From Paracoccaceae bacterium (GTDB lineage Bacteria; Pseudomonadota; Alphaproteobacteria; Rhodobacterales; Rhodobacteraceae): DNA of 64,000 nt. Shown one piece after another: positions 1-7,562 of the stretch. The DNA lies in the NCBI GenBank assembly GCA_030148005.1, contig JASBUI010000019.1:1-64000 (forward strand), in the 5' to 3' direction. The position numbers were made by a program, and so were the translations under genes. How positions within the stretch are numbered: position 1 is the first letter of the stretch; each line of letters opens with the position of its first letter. The notes under the pieces are model-generated. The model saw only the letters and a list, made by a program, of their open reading frames with translations, was not told the origin of the DNA and made no database searches.

Positions 1-1
1 C

Positions 2-805
2 GTGCCGGCGGTGATTGGCGAGTTGCTGAAGGCCGGGCTTTTGCCGCATCCGGATGCGATCACCGCCAACGGGCGCACGATGGCCGAGAACTGTGGCAAC
101 ACCCTCAGCCAGAACAACGATGTGATCTTCAGCGCGGGCAAACCGATGCTAGCCGATGCGGGCTTTATCAATCTCAAGGGCAACCTTTTTGACAGCGCGA
201 TCATGAAAACCAGCGTGATCTCTGCCGAGTTCCGCGATCGCTATCTGTCGAACCCCGATGACCCCGATGCCTTTGAGGGGCGCGCGATCGTCTTTGACGG
301 ACCAGAGGATTTTCACCACCGGATCGATGATGAAAGCCTTGGCATAGATGAACACTGTATTCTGTTCATGCGCGGCGCAGGCCCCATTGGCTATCCCGGC
401 GGGGCCGAGGTGGTGAACATGCGCCCGCCTGCCTACCTTTTGAGAAAGGGTATCCACGCCCTGCCCTGCATCGGCGATGGCCGCCAGTCGGGCACGTCGG
501 GAAGCCCCTCTATCCTGAACGCCTCACCCGAGGCGGCGGATGGCGGCGGGCTGGCGCTTGTGGCGACGGGCGACCGGGTGCGGATCGATCTACGCAAATG
601 CACCGCCGATATGCTGGTGGATGAGGAAGAGCTGGCGCGCCGCCGCGCCGCCCTGCCCGAACGCCCCTTTGCCCCCGAAAGCCAATCGCCATGGCAAGAG
701 ATCTTTCGCGAAAAGGTCCGCCCGTTCAGCGAAGGCATGACCCTGCGCGGGGCGGATGAATTTAAGGACATTGCCCATAAAGCAATGCCACGAGACAACC
801 ACTGA
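2..805 (+). CDS. IlvD/Edd-family sugar-acid dehydratase, C-terminal part
   Basis: The gene is open at the left edge, so the first in-frame GTG at base 2 is not its start. About 267 C-terminal residues are visible. They carry the IlvD/Edd hallmarks: an NGRTMAENC stretch near residue 23 and the GDGRQSGTSGSPSILNASPE block near residue 157, followed by a G-rich segment. This family dehydrates dihydroxyacids or aldonic acids to 2-keto-3-deoxy acids using an Fe-S cluster. The neighbours (FAH hydrolase, hydroxyacid dehydrogenase, enolase-superfamily enzyme) favour a pentonate or hexonate dehydratase over branched-chain amino acid IlvD. The substrate is not visible. The next gene begins 15 bases after the stop, so they are probably co-transcribed. 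Confidence 0.88.
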   Translation: MPAVIGELLKAGLLPHPDAITANGRTMAENCGNTLSQNNDVIFSAGKPMLADAGFINLKGNLFDSAIMKTSVISAEFRDRYLSNPDDPDAFEGRAIVFDGPEDFHHRIDDESLGIDEHCILFMRGAGPIGYPGGAEVVNMRPPAYLLRKGIHALPCIGDGRQSGTSGSPSILNASPEAADGGGLALVATGDRVRIDLRKCTADMLVDEEELARRRAALPERPFAPESQSPWQEIFREKVRPFSEGMTLRGADEFKDIAHKAMPRDNH

Positions 806-820
806 TCAAGGAATATCTGA

Positions 821-1669
821 ATGAAACTAGTTCGTTACGGAGACATGGGCGCGGAAAAGCCCGGGATGATTGACGCCGATGGCGCCCTGCGGGACTTGTC
901 GGGGCATGTCGATGACATCACTGGCGCGGTTTTGACCGATGCGGGGCTTGATGCGCTGCGCGCGATCGATCCGCAAAGCCTTCCAGTGGTGGCGGGCAAT
1001 CCGCGCATGGGCGCATGTGTCGGCAATATCGGTAAGTTCATGTGCATCGGGCTGAACTTTTCCGACCACGCAATTGAATCGGGCCTTCCGATCCCAGAGC
1101 ATCCCGTTCTTTTCATGAAAGCCACCTCTGCCGTGGTTGGCCCCAATGACGCGATTTCAATGCCGCGCGGATCAACCTCGACCGATTGGGAGGTCGAGTT
1201 GGGCGTGGTGATCGGCAAAAAGGCGAAATACGTCAGCGCCGATGACGCGCTGGATCACGTCGCGGGCTACTGCCTGATCAATGATGTCAGTGAGCGGCAT
1301 TTCCAGAACAACCTGTCGGGCACTTGGACCAAGGGCAAATCCTGTGACACCTTCGGGCCGACCGGGCCCTGGCTTGTGACGCGCGACGAAGTTGAGGATG
1401 TGCAGAACCTTGGCATGTGGCTGGATGTGAACGGCAAGCGGATGCAGACCGGCAACACCTCTACCATGATCTTTACCGTCGCCCAGATCATCGAGCATCT
1501 GTCCGGCCTGATGACCCTTCACCCCGGTGACGTCATCTCGACCGGGACGCCTCCGGGCGTGGGGATGGGGATCAAGCCAAACCCGATTTACCTTAAGAAA
1601 GGCGATGTGATCGAACTGGCCATCGACGGTTTGGGACAGCAAAAACAAACCGTTACGGAAGACGCGTGA
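821..1669 (+). CDS. FAH-family hydrolase (diketo-3-deoxy sugar acid hydrolase-like)
   Basis: A 282-residue cytoplasmic protein of the fumarylacetoacetate hydrolase family. The metal-site motif DWEVELGVVIGK lies near residue 123, followed by NDVSERHFQ, the SCDTFGPTGPWLV segment and GDVISTGTPPGVGMG near residue 237. Length and the N-terminal MKLVRYG resemble the group often annotated as ureidoglycolate lyase or 2,4-diketo-3-deoxy-L-fuconate/rhamnonate hydrolase, which releases pyruvate and a hydroxyacid. That reaction fits the neighbouring dehydratases and the D-2-hydroxyacid dehydrogenase. Substrate assignment is inference; family membership is firm. Its stop overlaps the next ATG by one base (TGATG), indicating translational coupling. 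Confidence 0.9.
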   Translation: MKLVRYGDMGAEKPGMIDADGALRDLSGHVDDITGAVLTDAGLDALRAIDPQSLPVVAGNPRMGACVGNIGKFMCIGLNFSDHAIESGLPIPEHPVLFMKATSAVVGPNDAISMPRGSTSTDWEVELGVVIGKKAKYVSADDALDHVAGYCLINDVSERHFQNNLSGTWTKGKSCDTFGPTGPWLVTRDEVEDVQNLGMWLDVNGKRMQTGNTSTMIFTVAQIIEHLSGLMTLHPGDVISTGTPPGVGMGIKPNPIYLKKGDVIELAIDGLGQQKQTVTEDA

Positions 1670-2628
1670 TGGCGGGCAAGGCAGAGCTTTTGCTGATCGG
1701 GCGCGCCACGGCGCGGATGATGGATGCCATGGCGGCCGATTTCACCGTTCACGCTCTTCTTGACCAAGAGGATCAACAGGGCTGGCTGGCCGAGAACGGC
1801 GCGCGGATCGTGGCCATTGCCACGGACGGGCATTGGGGGGCTAGCCCTGAGGTTCTGCAACATCTGCCAAAGCTGAAGATCATCTCTTGCTACGGCGTGG
1901 GTTATGACAACATCGATGCGGCCGCCTGCGCCGCGCGCGGGATCGTGGTGACGCACACGCCCGATGTTCTGAACGCCGAGGTTGCCAATACGGCCATCCT
2001 TTTGTGGCTCGCCACAAGCCGCCGGCTGATCCGCGACGACGCCCATGTTCGCAGCGGCAACTGGGAAAAGGGCCCCGCGCCGCTGACGCAATCGGTTGAA
2101 AACCGCAAGGTCGGCATCTTGGGTCTGGGACGCATCGGGCAAGAGATTGCCCGGCGGATCGAGATTTTCAGCCCAACGATCAGCTATCACTCGCGCAATG
2201 AAAAACCCGGCGTTTCTTATCGCTACTATGCCGATCTGACCGAAATGGCGCGCGATATCGACACGCTGATCTGCATCACTCCGGGCGGGGCGGCAACGCG
2301 GCATCTGGTGGATCGGGGCGTCATTGACGCGCTTGGGCCCGAGGGCACGATCATCAACGTCGGGCGCGGCACGGTCGTGGATGAGGCCGAGATGGTGCAG
2401 GCCCTGATCGACGGGCGCCTTGGCGCTGCAGGTCTCGATGTCTTTGAACATGAACCCAAGGTGCCCAAGGCGCTGAAGGGAATGGATAACGTCACCCTGC
2501 TTCCACATGTGGGCAGCGCGACGGTTCAGACGCGTCAGGCAATGGGTGATCTGGTGACAGGCAACCTTGCCCAGTTCATGCGCGATGGCACGGTCATCAG
2601 CCCCGTGCCAGAGTGCGCCAATATGTAG
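1669..2628 (+). CDS. D-2-hydroxyacid dehydrogenase (NAD(P)-dependent)
   Basis: A 319-residue protein of the D-isomer-specific 2-hydroxyacid dehydrogenase family. The Rossmann motif [13 protein letters not shown] begins near residue 149. The catalytic Arg is in [10 protein letters not shown], the Glu in DVFEHEP and the His in LLPHVGSA. An upstream GTG at 1666 is in frame, but the ATG at 1669 directly overlaps the stop of the FAH gene and is the better start. It interconverts a 2-keto acid and a D-2-hydroxy acid, for example glyoxylate/hydroxypyruvate. In this cluster it may act on a product of the sugar-acid pathway. Exact substrate unknown. Confidence 0.9.
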   Translation: MAGKAELLLIGRATARMMDAMAADFTVHALLDQEDQQGWLAENGARIVAIATDGHWGASPEVLQHLPKLKIISCYGVGYDNIDAAACAARGIVVTHTPDVLNAEVANTAILLWLATSRRLIRDDAHVRSGNWEKGPAPLTQSVENRKVGILGLGRIGQEIARRIEIFSPTISYHSRNEKPGVSYRYYADLTEMARDIDTLICITPGGAATRHLVDRGVIDALGPEGTIINVGRGTVVDEAEMVQALIDGRLGAAGLDVFEHEPKVPKALKGMDNVTLLPHVGSATVQTRQAMGDLVTGNLAQFMRDGTVISPVPECANM

Positions 2629-2636
2629 GCCGACAA

Positions 2637-3749
2637 ATGCCCCTGATCGCCGCCATTGAAACGCGCCTTTTCAACGTCCCGCTGGACGAGGTTCTGGTTG
2701 ATGCCAAACACGGCGATCACAGCTTTTTTCAGCTTGTCACTGTGACGATCACCCTTGAAGGCGGCGTCAGCGGCACCGGCTATACCTATACCGGTGGCAA
2801 GGGCGGGCATGCGATTGCGGCGATGATCCGGCACGACCTTGCGCCTTTTCTGATCGGCCGGGACGCGTCAGAGGTTGAGGCGCTTTATGAGGCGATGGGC
2901 TGGCACATGCACTATGTTGCGCGCGGCGGGATCGCGTCTTTTGCGATCTCGGCGGTTGATATCGCGCTTTGGGACATCCGGGGGCGGACAAGCGGCCAAC
3001 CCCTTTGGAAGATGGCGGGGGGCGCCAGTGACCGGTGCCGGGCCTATTGCGGGGGAATTGACCTTGGGTTTGATCAGCCCAAGCTTTTGCAAAGCGTCTG
3101 CGGGTACCTTGAACGTGGATTTAACGGGGTAAAGATCAAGATCGGGCGGCCTGAGCTTGACGAAGATCTTGAGCGGATCGCGGCGGTGCGTGATCTGATC
3201 GGGCCGGATGTCACTTTCATGGTCGATGCCAATTACTCGATGGATGAGGAAACGGCGATCCGGGCCGCGCGCGCCTTTGCCCCATTCGACATCCTGTGGT
3301 TCGAAGAGCCGGTTCTGCCCGATCACTACGCGTCCTACGCGCGCATTACGCAAACGACCGGACAGGCGCTGGCGATGGGTGAGAACCTGCATACCATCCA
3401 CGAGTTTGAGCTTGCCCTTGAGCTTGGGGAACTGGCCCATCTTCAGCCGGATGCGTCGAACTGCGGTGGGATCACCGGCTGGCTTGAAGTGGCCCGTCTT
3501 TGCGCGCGTCGCGGCGTGCCGGTGTCGAGCCACGGGATGCAGGAACTGCACGTAAGTCTTGTTTCTGCGCAGGAGAATGCCGGCTGGATCGAAGTGCATT
3601 CCTTTCCCATCGACCGCTACACGATGCGCCCCTTGATCGTGGCCGATCACCTTTGCCCGGCCCCTGAAACACCCGGCACCGGGGTCGAGTTCAACTGGCC
3701 CTTATTGGCACCATTTGAAGAAAGCGGCGGGCTTTCGCAAATCAGTTGA
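2637..3749 (+). CDS. Mandelate racemase/muconate lactonizing enzyme family dehydratase
   Basis: Enolase-superfamily protein, 370 residues from the ATG at 2637; an in-frame GTG at 2613 lies inside the preceding gene and looks too early. The C-terminal barrel carries the KIKIG motif with the K-x-K catalytic base near residues 166-168, metal ligands in MVDANYS (near 197), WFEEP and MGEN, and the Asp/His dyad in QPDASN and SSHGMQE. The K-x-K plus Asp-His combination marks the mandelate-racemase subgroup, which includes many acid-sugar dehydratases. With an IlvD/Edd dehydratase in the same cluster, this enzyme probably takes a different sugar acid or epimer. Substrate not determinable from sequence alone. 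Confidence 0.9.
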   Translation: MPLIAAIETRLFNVPLDEVLVDAKHGDHSFFQLVTVTITLEGGVSGTGYTYTGGKGGHAIAAMIRHDLAPFLIGRDASEVEALYEAMGWHMHYVARGGIASFAISAVDIALWDIRGRTSGQPLWKMAGGASDRCRAYCGGIDLGFDQPKLLQSVCGYLERGFNGVKIKIGRPELDEDLERIAAVRDLIGPDVTFMVDANYSMDEETAIRAARAFAPFDILWFEEPVLPDHYASYARITQTTGQALAMGENLHTIHEFELALELGELAHLQPDASNCGGITGWLEVARLCARRGVPVSSHGMQELHVSLVSAQENAGWIEVHSFPIDRYTMRPLIVADHLCPAPETPGTGVEFNWPLLAPFEESGGLSQIS

Positions 3750-3774
3750 CATTCGCAAAATTGGCAAGATAACT
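3746..3774 (+). promoter_or_regulatory. Probable sigma-70-type promoter for the PQQ sugar dehydrogenase
   Basis: A perfect TTGACA (3746-3751) overlaps the stop codon of the preceding gene. It is followed after 16-17 bases by GATAAC/ATAACT (3768-3774). The next start codon is at 4014, leaving a leader of about 230 bases in which I see no ORF or clear terminator. The call rests on spacing and consensus only. Confidence 0.45.
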
Positions 3775-4013
3775 TTACCACACACCCTGCTTCACGATTT
3801 TGTGGGCGTGGATTTGTTACGTCGCTGGTGCCCCGGAATTTCGAGCAGACAGTTTCTGCGGACACGGCCAATAACCCGAACTATTTCGAAGTTGTTCATC
3901 GTAAGAGGCTATAAAGGCTACCTTTTTAAAGGCGGCCAATGACGGCTTGCGCTCTCAGGCAGCGCTTGCACGGGAAGGATTGCTCCTTAAAAACGTACAT
4001 CTGGGAGGATGGA

Positions 4014-5270
4014 ATGCTAACTGCTAAATTTATTACCAAGGGGGCCATGGGCGCCCTGATCTTGGGACTGTCACCCCTGACAGCCCAAGCACAAAGCAAC
4101 CTTGAAAAGCTTGGCCAGTTCAAGACGACCGGAACAAGCGAGCACATCGTTGTTCCGCAAGGCGGCGAGGATGCGGACGCAATTCGCAACACTCTGGCGC
4201 GGATCAAACTTCCGCCCGGGTTCAAGATCGAACTTTACGCGCAGGTCCCCGATGCGCGGCATATGGCGATCGCGCCGCAAGGGACGGTTCTTTTCGTCGG
4301 CACCAAGAAAACCAAGGTCTGGGCCGTGATGGATCGCAACCGGGACTACGTGGCTGATGAGGTCAAGGATTTCGCCCCCAGCATCGAGATGGATGTGCCC
4401 AACGGCGTGGCCTTTTCCAAGGACGGCTTTCTTTTCATTGCCGAGCGCAACCGCGTGATGATGTATCCGGCGGCCGAGTTTTTTCAGGAAAGCCCCGATG
4501 TCGTGGCCGTTCCGATCGTCCCGCAAGGATCGCTGATCCCGGTGGATGAGGAAAGCTATAACCACACCGCACGGGTCGTGAAAGTGGGGCCTGACAACAA
4601 GCTATACATCTCGCTGGGTCAGCCCTTTAACGTGCCACCGCCTGAAAAGATGGACCTTTACAACGAATGGGGCATTGGCGGCATCATCCGCATGGACCGG
4701 GACGGATCAAATCGCGAGGTTTACACGCGCGGCATTCGCAACTCGGTCGGGCATGACTTTGACCCCTCTACCGGCGATCTGTGGTTCACGGACAATCAGG
4801 TTGACGGTATGGGCGATGACATCCCGCCGGGCGAGATCAACCATCAGACTGCCATGGGCCAGAACTTTGGCTTTCCGTGGTACGGTGGCGGCGCGGTTCG
4901 CACGACAGAATACGCCGGCGATGAGCCCCCCGCCGATGTGATCTTCCCAGCCGTCGAAGAGGTTGCCCATGCGGCCGATCTTGGAATGACCTTTTATAAC
5001 GGCAAGATGTTCCCGGCCAAATACAAGGGCGCGATCTTTTCCGCTCAGCACGGGTCATGGAACCGGACAACGCCGGTCGGCGCTCGGGTGATGGTCACCT
5101 TCATCGACAGCGATGGCAACGCCAAGTCCGAACCATTTGCAGAAGGTTGGATCGATGAGAACGGCCAGTATGACGGCCGCCCTGTCGATGTGGCCCAGAT
5201 GGCGGATGGATCCATCCTTGTCTCTGACGATTTTGCCAATGCGATCTACAGGATCAGCTATTCGCAATGA
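4014..5270 (+). CDS. Periplasmic PQQ-dependent sugar/sorbosone dehydrogenase
   Basis: A 418-residue exported protein. The ATG at 4014 has a strong GGGAGGA site just upstream and opens a signal peptide (hydrophobic ALILGLSPLT, then AQA-Q cleavage), so the longer in-frame start at 3939 is unlikely. The body is a glucose/sorbosone dehydrogenase type six-bladed propeller with segments such as RGIRNSVGHDFDP, LWFTDNQVDGMGDD and GSWNRT, typical of the soluble PQQ aldose dehydrogenase family. It should oxidise an aldose or sugar aldehyde in the periplasm to a lactone or acid, passing electrons to the cytochrome c encoded next. That would feed sugar acids to the upstream dehydratases. Precise sugar unknown. 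Confidence 0.88.
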   Translation: MLTAKFITKGAMGALILGLSPLTAQAQSNLEKLGQFKTTGTSEHIVVPQGGEDADAIRNTLARIKLPPGFKIELYAQVPDARHMAIAPQGTVLFVGTKKTKVWAVMDRNRDYVADEVKDFAPSIEMDVPNGVAFSKDGFLFIAERNRVMMYPAAEFFQESPDVVAVPIVPQGSLIPVDEESYNHTARVVKVGPDNKLYISLGQPFNVPPPEKMDLYNEWGIGGIIRMDRDGSNREVYTRGIRNSVGHDFDPSTGDLWFTDNQVDGMGDDIPPGEINHQTAMGQNFGFPWYGGGAVRTTEYAGDEPPADVIFPAVEEVAHAADLGMTFYNGKMFPAKYKGAIFSAQHGSWNRTTPVGARVMVTFIDSDGNAKSEPFAEGWIDENGQYDGRPVDVAQMADGSILVSDDFANAIYRISYSQ

Positions 5271-5279
5271 ACAAAGCGC

Positions 5280-5312
5280 CGGGGGGCTGGCCAATGCGCG
5301 GCCAGCCCCCCG
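5280..5312 (+). repeat. Strong intercistronic stem-loop
   Basis: GGGGGGCTGGCC (5281-5292) and GGCCAGCCCCCC (5300-5311) form a perfect 12 bp stem, 13 bp with flanking C-G, around a 7-base loop. No T-tract follows. It sits between the PQQ dehydrogenase stop and the cytochrome c start. It is more likely an mRNA-stabilising or attenuating element than a full intrinsic terminator. Confidence 0.7.
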
Positions 5313-5344
5313 CACAACGCCCCCCCAAAATCAGTGGAGCCACT

Positions 5345-5674
5345 ATGATTTCCATGAAAGCCCCCGCTGCGCTGGCTGTCTTGCTGGCGCTTTTTGCAAA
5401 CCCTGCCTTTGCCGCCGATCCAGCCGCGGGCAAAAAGCTGGCGCGCCAGTGTTCGGTCTGCCACGGACGCGACGGTGTGGCCAAGGATCCCGAAGTTCCC
5501 AACCTTGCCGGGCAGTCGGCCTTTTACATCGAAAAGTCGCTGAAGGATTTCCGCGACGGCGCGCGCGAAGACCGGCGAATGACGCTGATCGTCAAGCGGC
5601 TGAGCGATGAGGATATCAAGGATCTGGCCGCTTGGTTCGCGTCGTTCACAGTAACGGTAAAGCCGCCCGCCTAA
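5345..5674 (+). CDS. Class I cytochrome c, periplasmic electron acceptor
   Basis: A 109-residue protein starting at the ATG at 5345, with GTGGAG upstream. A signal peptide is visible (LAVLLALFANPAFA-A). One haem c site, CSVCH (residues 36-40), follows, and a likely Met ligand lies in RRMT near residue 79. Small monohaem cytochromes beside PQQ dehydrogenases usually accept electrons from them, which is the inferred role here. The reading frame can be extended upstream to 5267, but that would place the start inside the stem-loop region and lose the N-terminal signal peptide. The stop overlaps the convergent next gene by four bases. Confidence 0.9.
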   Translation: MISMKAPAALAVLLALFANPAFAADPAAGKKLARQCSVCHGRDGVAKDPEVPNLAGQSAFYIEKSLKDFRDGAREDRRMTLIVKRLSDEDIKDLAAWFASFTVTVKPPA

Positions 5675-6573
5675 GGTTTCTGCGGAAGGGTGACGCCGGC
5701 GTTTCGCGCATAGACCTTGGCAACCGCCGCGTCATCCTCATCGCCGAGGCCCGAGCCTGCGGCGGCAAGGAACTGCTGCATGGCCGCCGCCGCCAGCGGC
5801 GCGGAAAACCGCGCCTCTTTGGCGATGTCCAGAACGATGCCCAAATCCTTCGGCCAGATGTTGACCGTTGATCGCGGGGAATAATCGGCCTCTGCGATAT
5901 GGGGGACGCGGTTTTCAAACATCCAGCTTGAACCGGCGCATTGGCTGATCACTTCCAGCGTCTGATCCGGGCTTACCCCTTGGGTCATCCCGAAAGTGAC
6001 CGCTTCGGCGGCGGCGGCGATATGCACGCCCGCCAGAAGCTGATTGATCGCCTTCATGGCAGAGCCCGCACCAGCGGCATCGCCAAGCTGAAACACCTTT
6101 TGCGCGGTGGCATCCAGCGCGGGCTTTGCCGCGGCAAACGCCTTTGGCGTTCCGGACGCCATGATCGTCAAAGCCCCTTCGGCTGCCTTGACCGCCCCGC
6201 CCGAGATCGGCGCATCCAGATAGTGAAGGTTCAGCGAATGTGCCTCTTTCTCAAGCTGGCGCGCGATCTCTGGTGCCAAGGTGGCGCAGCTTATGATCAC
6301 CGCGCCGGGCTTTAGCCGTGGGGCAATCCCCGCCTCGCCAAAAAGGACCGACCGTGTCTGCGCGCCGTTCAGCACGACGGACACGACAATATCCAGATCG
6401 CCCGCCACCTTGTCTGCAACTGCGGGCGCGCCGCCGAAGGTTTCAAAGCGTTTGGCCGCCTCTGCGTTCAGGTCGAACCCATGGACCTGATGGCCGGCGG
6501 CAAGAAGCGACCGGGCCATGCCCATTCCCATCGACCCCAGACCGAAAACCGCGATTTTCCTGCGCTCTGACAC
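5671..6573 (-). CDS. NAD(P)-dependent beta-hydroxyacid dehydrogenase, L-threonate dehydrogenase-like
   Basis: A 300-residue member of the 3-hydroxyisobutyrate/6-phosphogluconate dehydrogenase family. The nucleotide-binding motif FGLGSMGMGMA lies at residues 10-20, the DAPISGGAVKAAEG substrate loop is near residue 120, and the conserved Lys is in GSAMKAINQLL. The start is GTG (complement of 6571-6573). The overall pattern resembles LtnD-type L-threonate dehydrogenases, but related enzymes oxidise tartronate semialdehyde or other hydroxyacids. Its convergent position against the sugar oxidation genes, with overlapping stops, suggests a role in the same C4-C6 sugar-acid metabolism. Confidence 0.85.
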   Translation of the reverse strand: MSERRKIAVFGLGSMGMGMARSLLAAGHQVHGFDLNAEAAKRFETFGGAPAVADKVAGDLDIVVSVVLNGAQTRSVLFGEAGIAPRLKPGAVIISCATLAPEIARQLEKEAHSLNLHYLDAPISGGAVKAAEGALTIMASGTPKAFAAAKPALDATAQKVFQLGDAAGAGSAMKAINQLLAGVHIAAAAEAVTFGMTQGVSPDQTLEVISQCAGSSWMFENRVPHIAEADYSPRSTVNIWPKDLGIVLDIAKEARFSAPLAAAAMQQFLAAAGSGLGDEDDAAVAKVYARNAGVTLPQKP

Positions 6574-6627
6574 TATCTTGTTCCTTTTTCCGGGCGGGCG
6601 GTCTTTGGCAACTGGCTTGCCCGCGCC

Positions 6628-6942
6628 CTACCCCATTCTCTGGGCAAGGTTGGCCATGATCCAGATTGTGCCCCCCGCCATCATCGCAAGGATCAGAAGC
6701 GAGAAAAGGATCAACTGCAAGTCCTCACGTTTCTGGCGCGACAGATCGATGTGAAAGAAATACCGCAGGTGAACGATCCCCTGAAGGATCGCAAGGCCCG
6801 CGATGATCCAAAGCGCCACAGCGCGCGGCGCAAGGTTCCACCAGACAAGTGCAAATGGGATCAGCGTCAGTGCAAGGGCAAGCGCAAAGCCTGTCAGGTA
6901 CTGGCGAAGGTCGGCGCGAAAGTCTGAATGTTCGTCGCTCAT
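6628..6942 (-). CDS. cyoD: Cytochrome bo3 ubiquinol oxidase subunit IV
   Basis: A 104-residue membrane protein with three hydrophobic helices, beginning MSDEHSDF at 6942. This start overlaps the stop of cyoC (ATGA); the longer in-frame extension to 7164 lies wholly inside cyoC and is not real. Segments GIVHLRYFFHIDLS and the C-terminal WIMANLAQRM match the CyoD family. The subunit assists assembly of the haem-copper centre in the quinol oxidase. It is the last gene of cyoABCD. Confidence 0.92.
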   Translation of the reverse strand: MSDEHSDFRADLRQYLTGFALALALTLIPFALVWWNLAPRAVALWIIAGLAILQGIVHLRYFFHIDLSRQKREDLQLILFSLLILAMMAGGTIWIMANLAQRMG

Positions 6943-7562
6943 GCAAGCCCTCCAAGGTAGACGACCGAGAATATTCCGATCCAGATCAGATCCAGAAAGT
7001 GCCAGAACAGCGCCAACCGCAAAAGCCGGGTCTTGACCGCGGGCACAAGGCCAAAGACCCGGATCTGCACGATCATGACCACGATCCAGATCATCCCCGC
7101 GCTGACATGCAATCCATGCAGCGGAACAAGGCCGAAGAAGGCCGACAGGTAACCGCTTCGCCATGGACCTGCGCCCTGCCCGATCATGGCCGCGAAATCG
7201 CGCAGCTCAAGCGCCAGAAACCCCCCGCCAAGTGCAAAGGTCACAACCAGCCACAAGGTGATCCGGCCTGCGCCCATGTGATGGCGCATCGCAAGTGAGG
7301 CGCCGCCGAACGTTAGGCTGCTGACCAGCAAAAGCATCGTCTGAAAGAAGGCGCTTTTTATGTCGAAAAGCTCTACCGGGCCGGGCCCTCCGGCGGTGGA
7401 GCCCTGCATCGTGGCGTAGGTTGCGAACATCAGGCCAAAGATGATCAGATCGCTCATCATGAAGACCCAGAAGCCAAAGACGATGGTTTCCACGTGGTCG
7501 TGCGCCTGCCCATGATCGCGCCCAAGGTTCAGGCCGGGGTGGCGCATCGTTTGTCTGATCAT
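6939..7562 (-). CDS. cyoC: Cytochrome bo3 ubiquinol oxidase subunit III
   Basis: A 207-residue integral membrane protein of the haem-copper oxidase subunit III family. The ATG at 7562 overlaps the cyoB stop; the extra six codons upstream are within cyoB. Conserved pieces include VFGFWVFMMSDLIIFG, the SLRH-like region LAMRHHMGAG, and PLHGLHVSAGMIWI near residue 150. Five hydrophobic segments are expected for CyoC. It stabilises subunit I in the inner membrane oxidase. Overlaps of four bases on both sides indicate a translationally coupled operon. Confidence 0.93.
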   Translation of the reverse strand: MIRQTMRHPGLNLGRDHGQAHDHVETIVFGFWVFMMSDLIIFGLMFATYATMQGSTAGGPGPVELFDIKSAFFQTMLLLVSSLTFGGASLAMRHHMGAGRITLWLVVTFALGGGFLALELRDFAAMIGQGAGPWRSGYLSAFFGLVPLHGLHVSAGMIWIVVMIVQIRVFGLVPAVKTRLLRLALFWHFLDLIWIGIFSVVYLGGLA

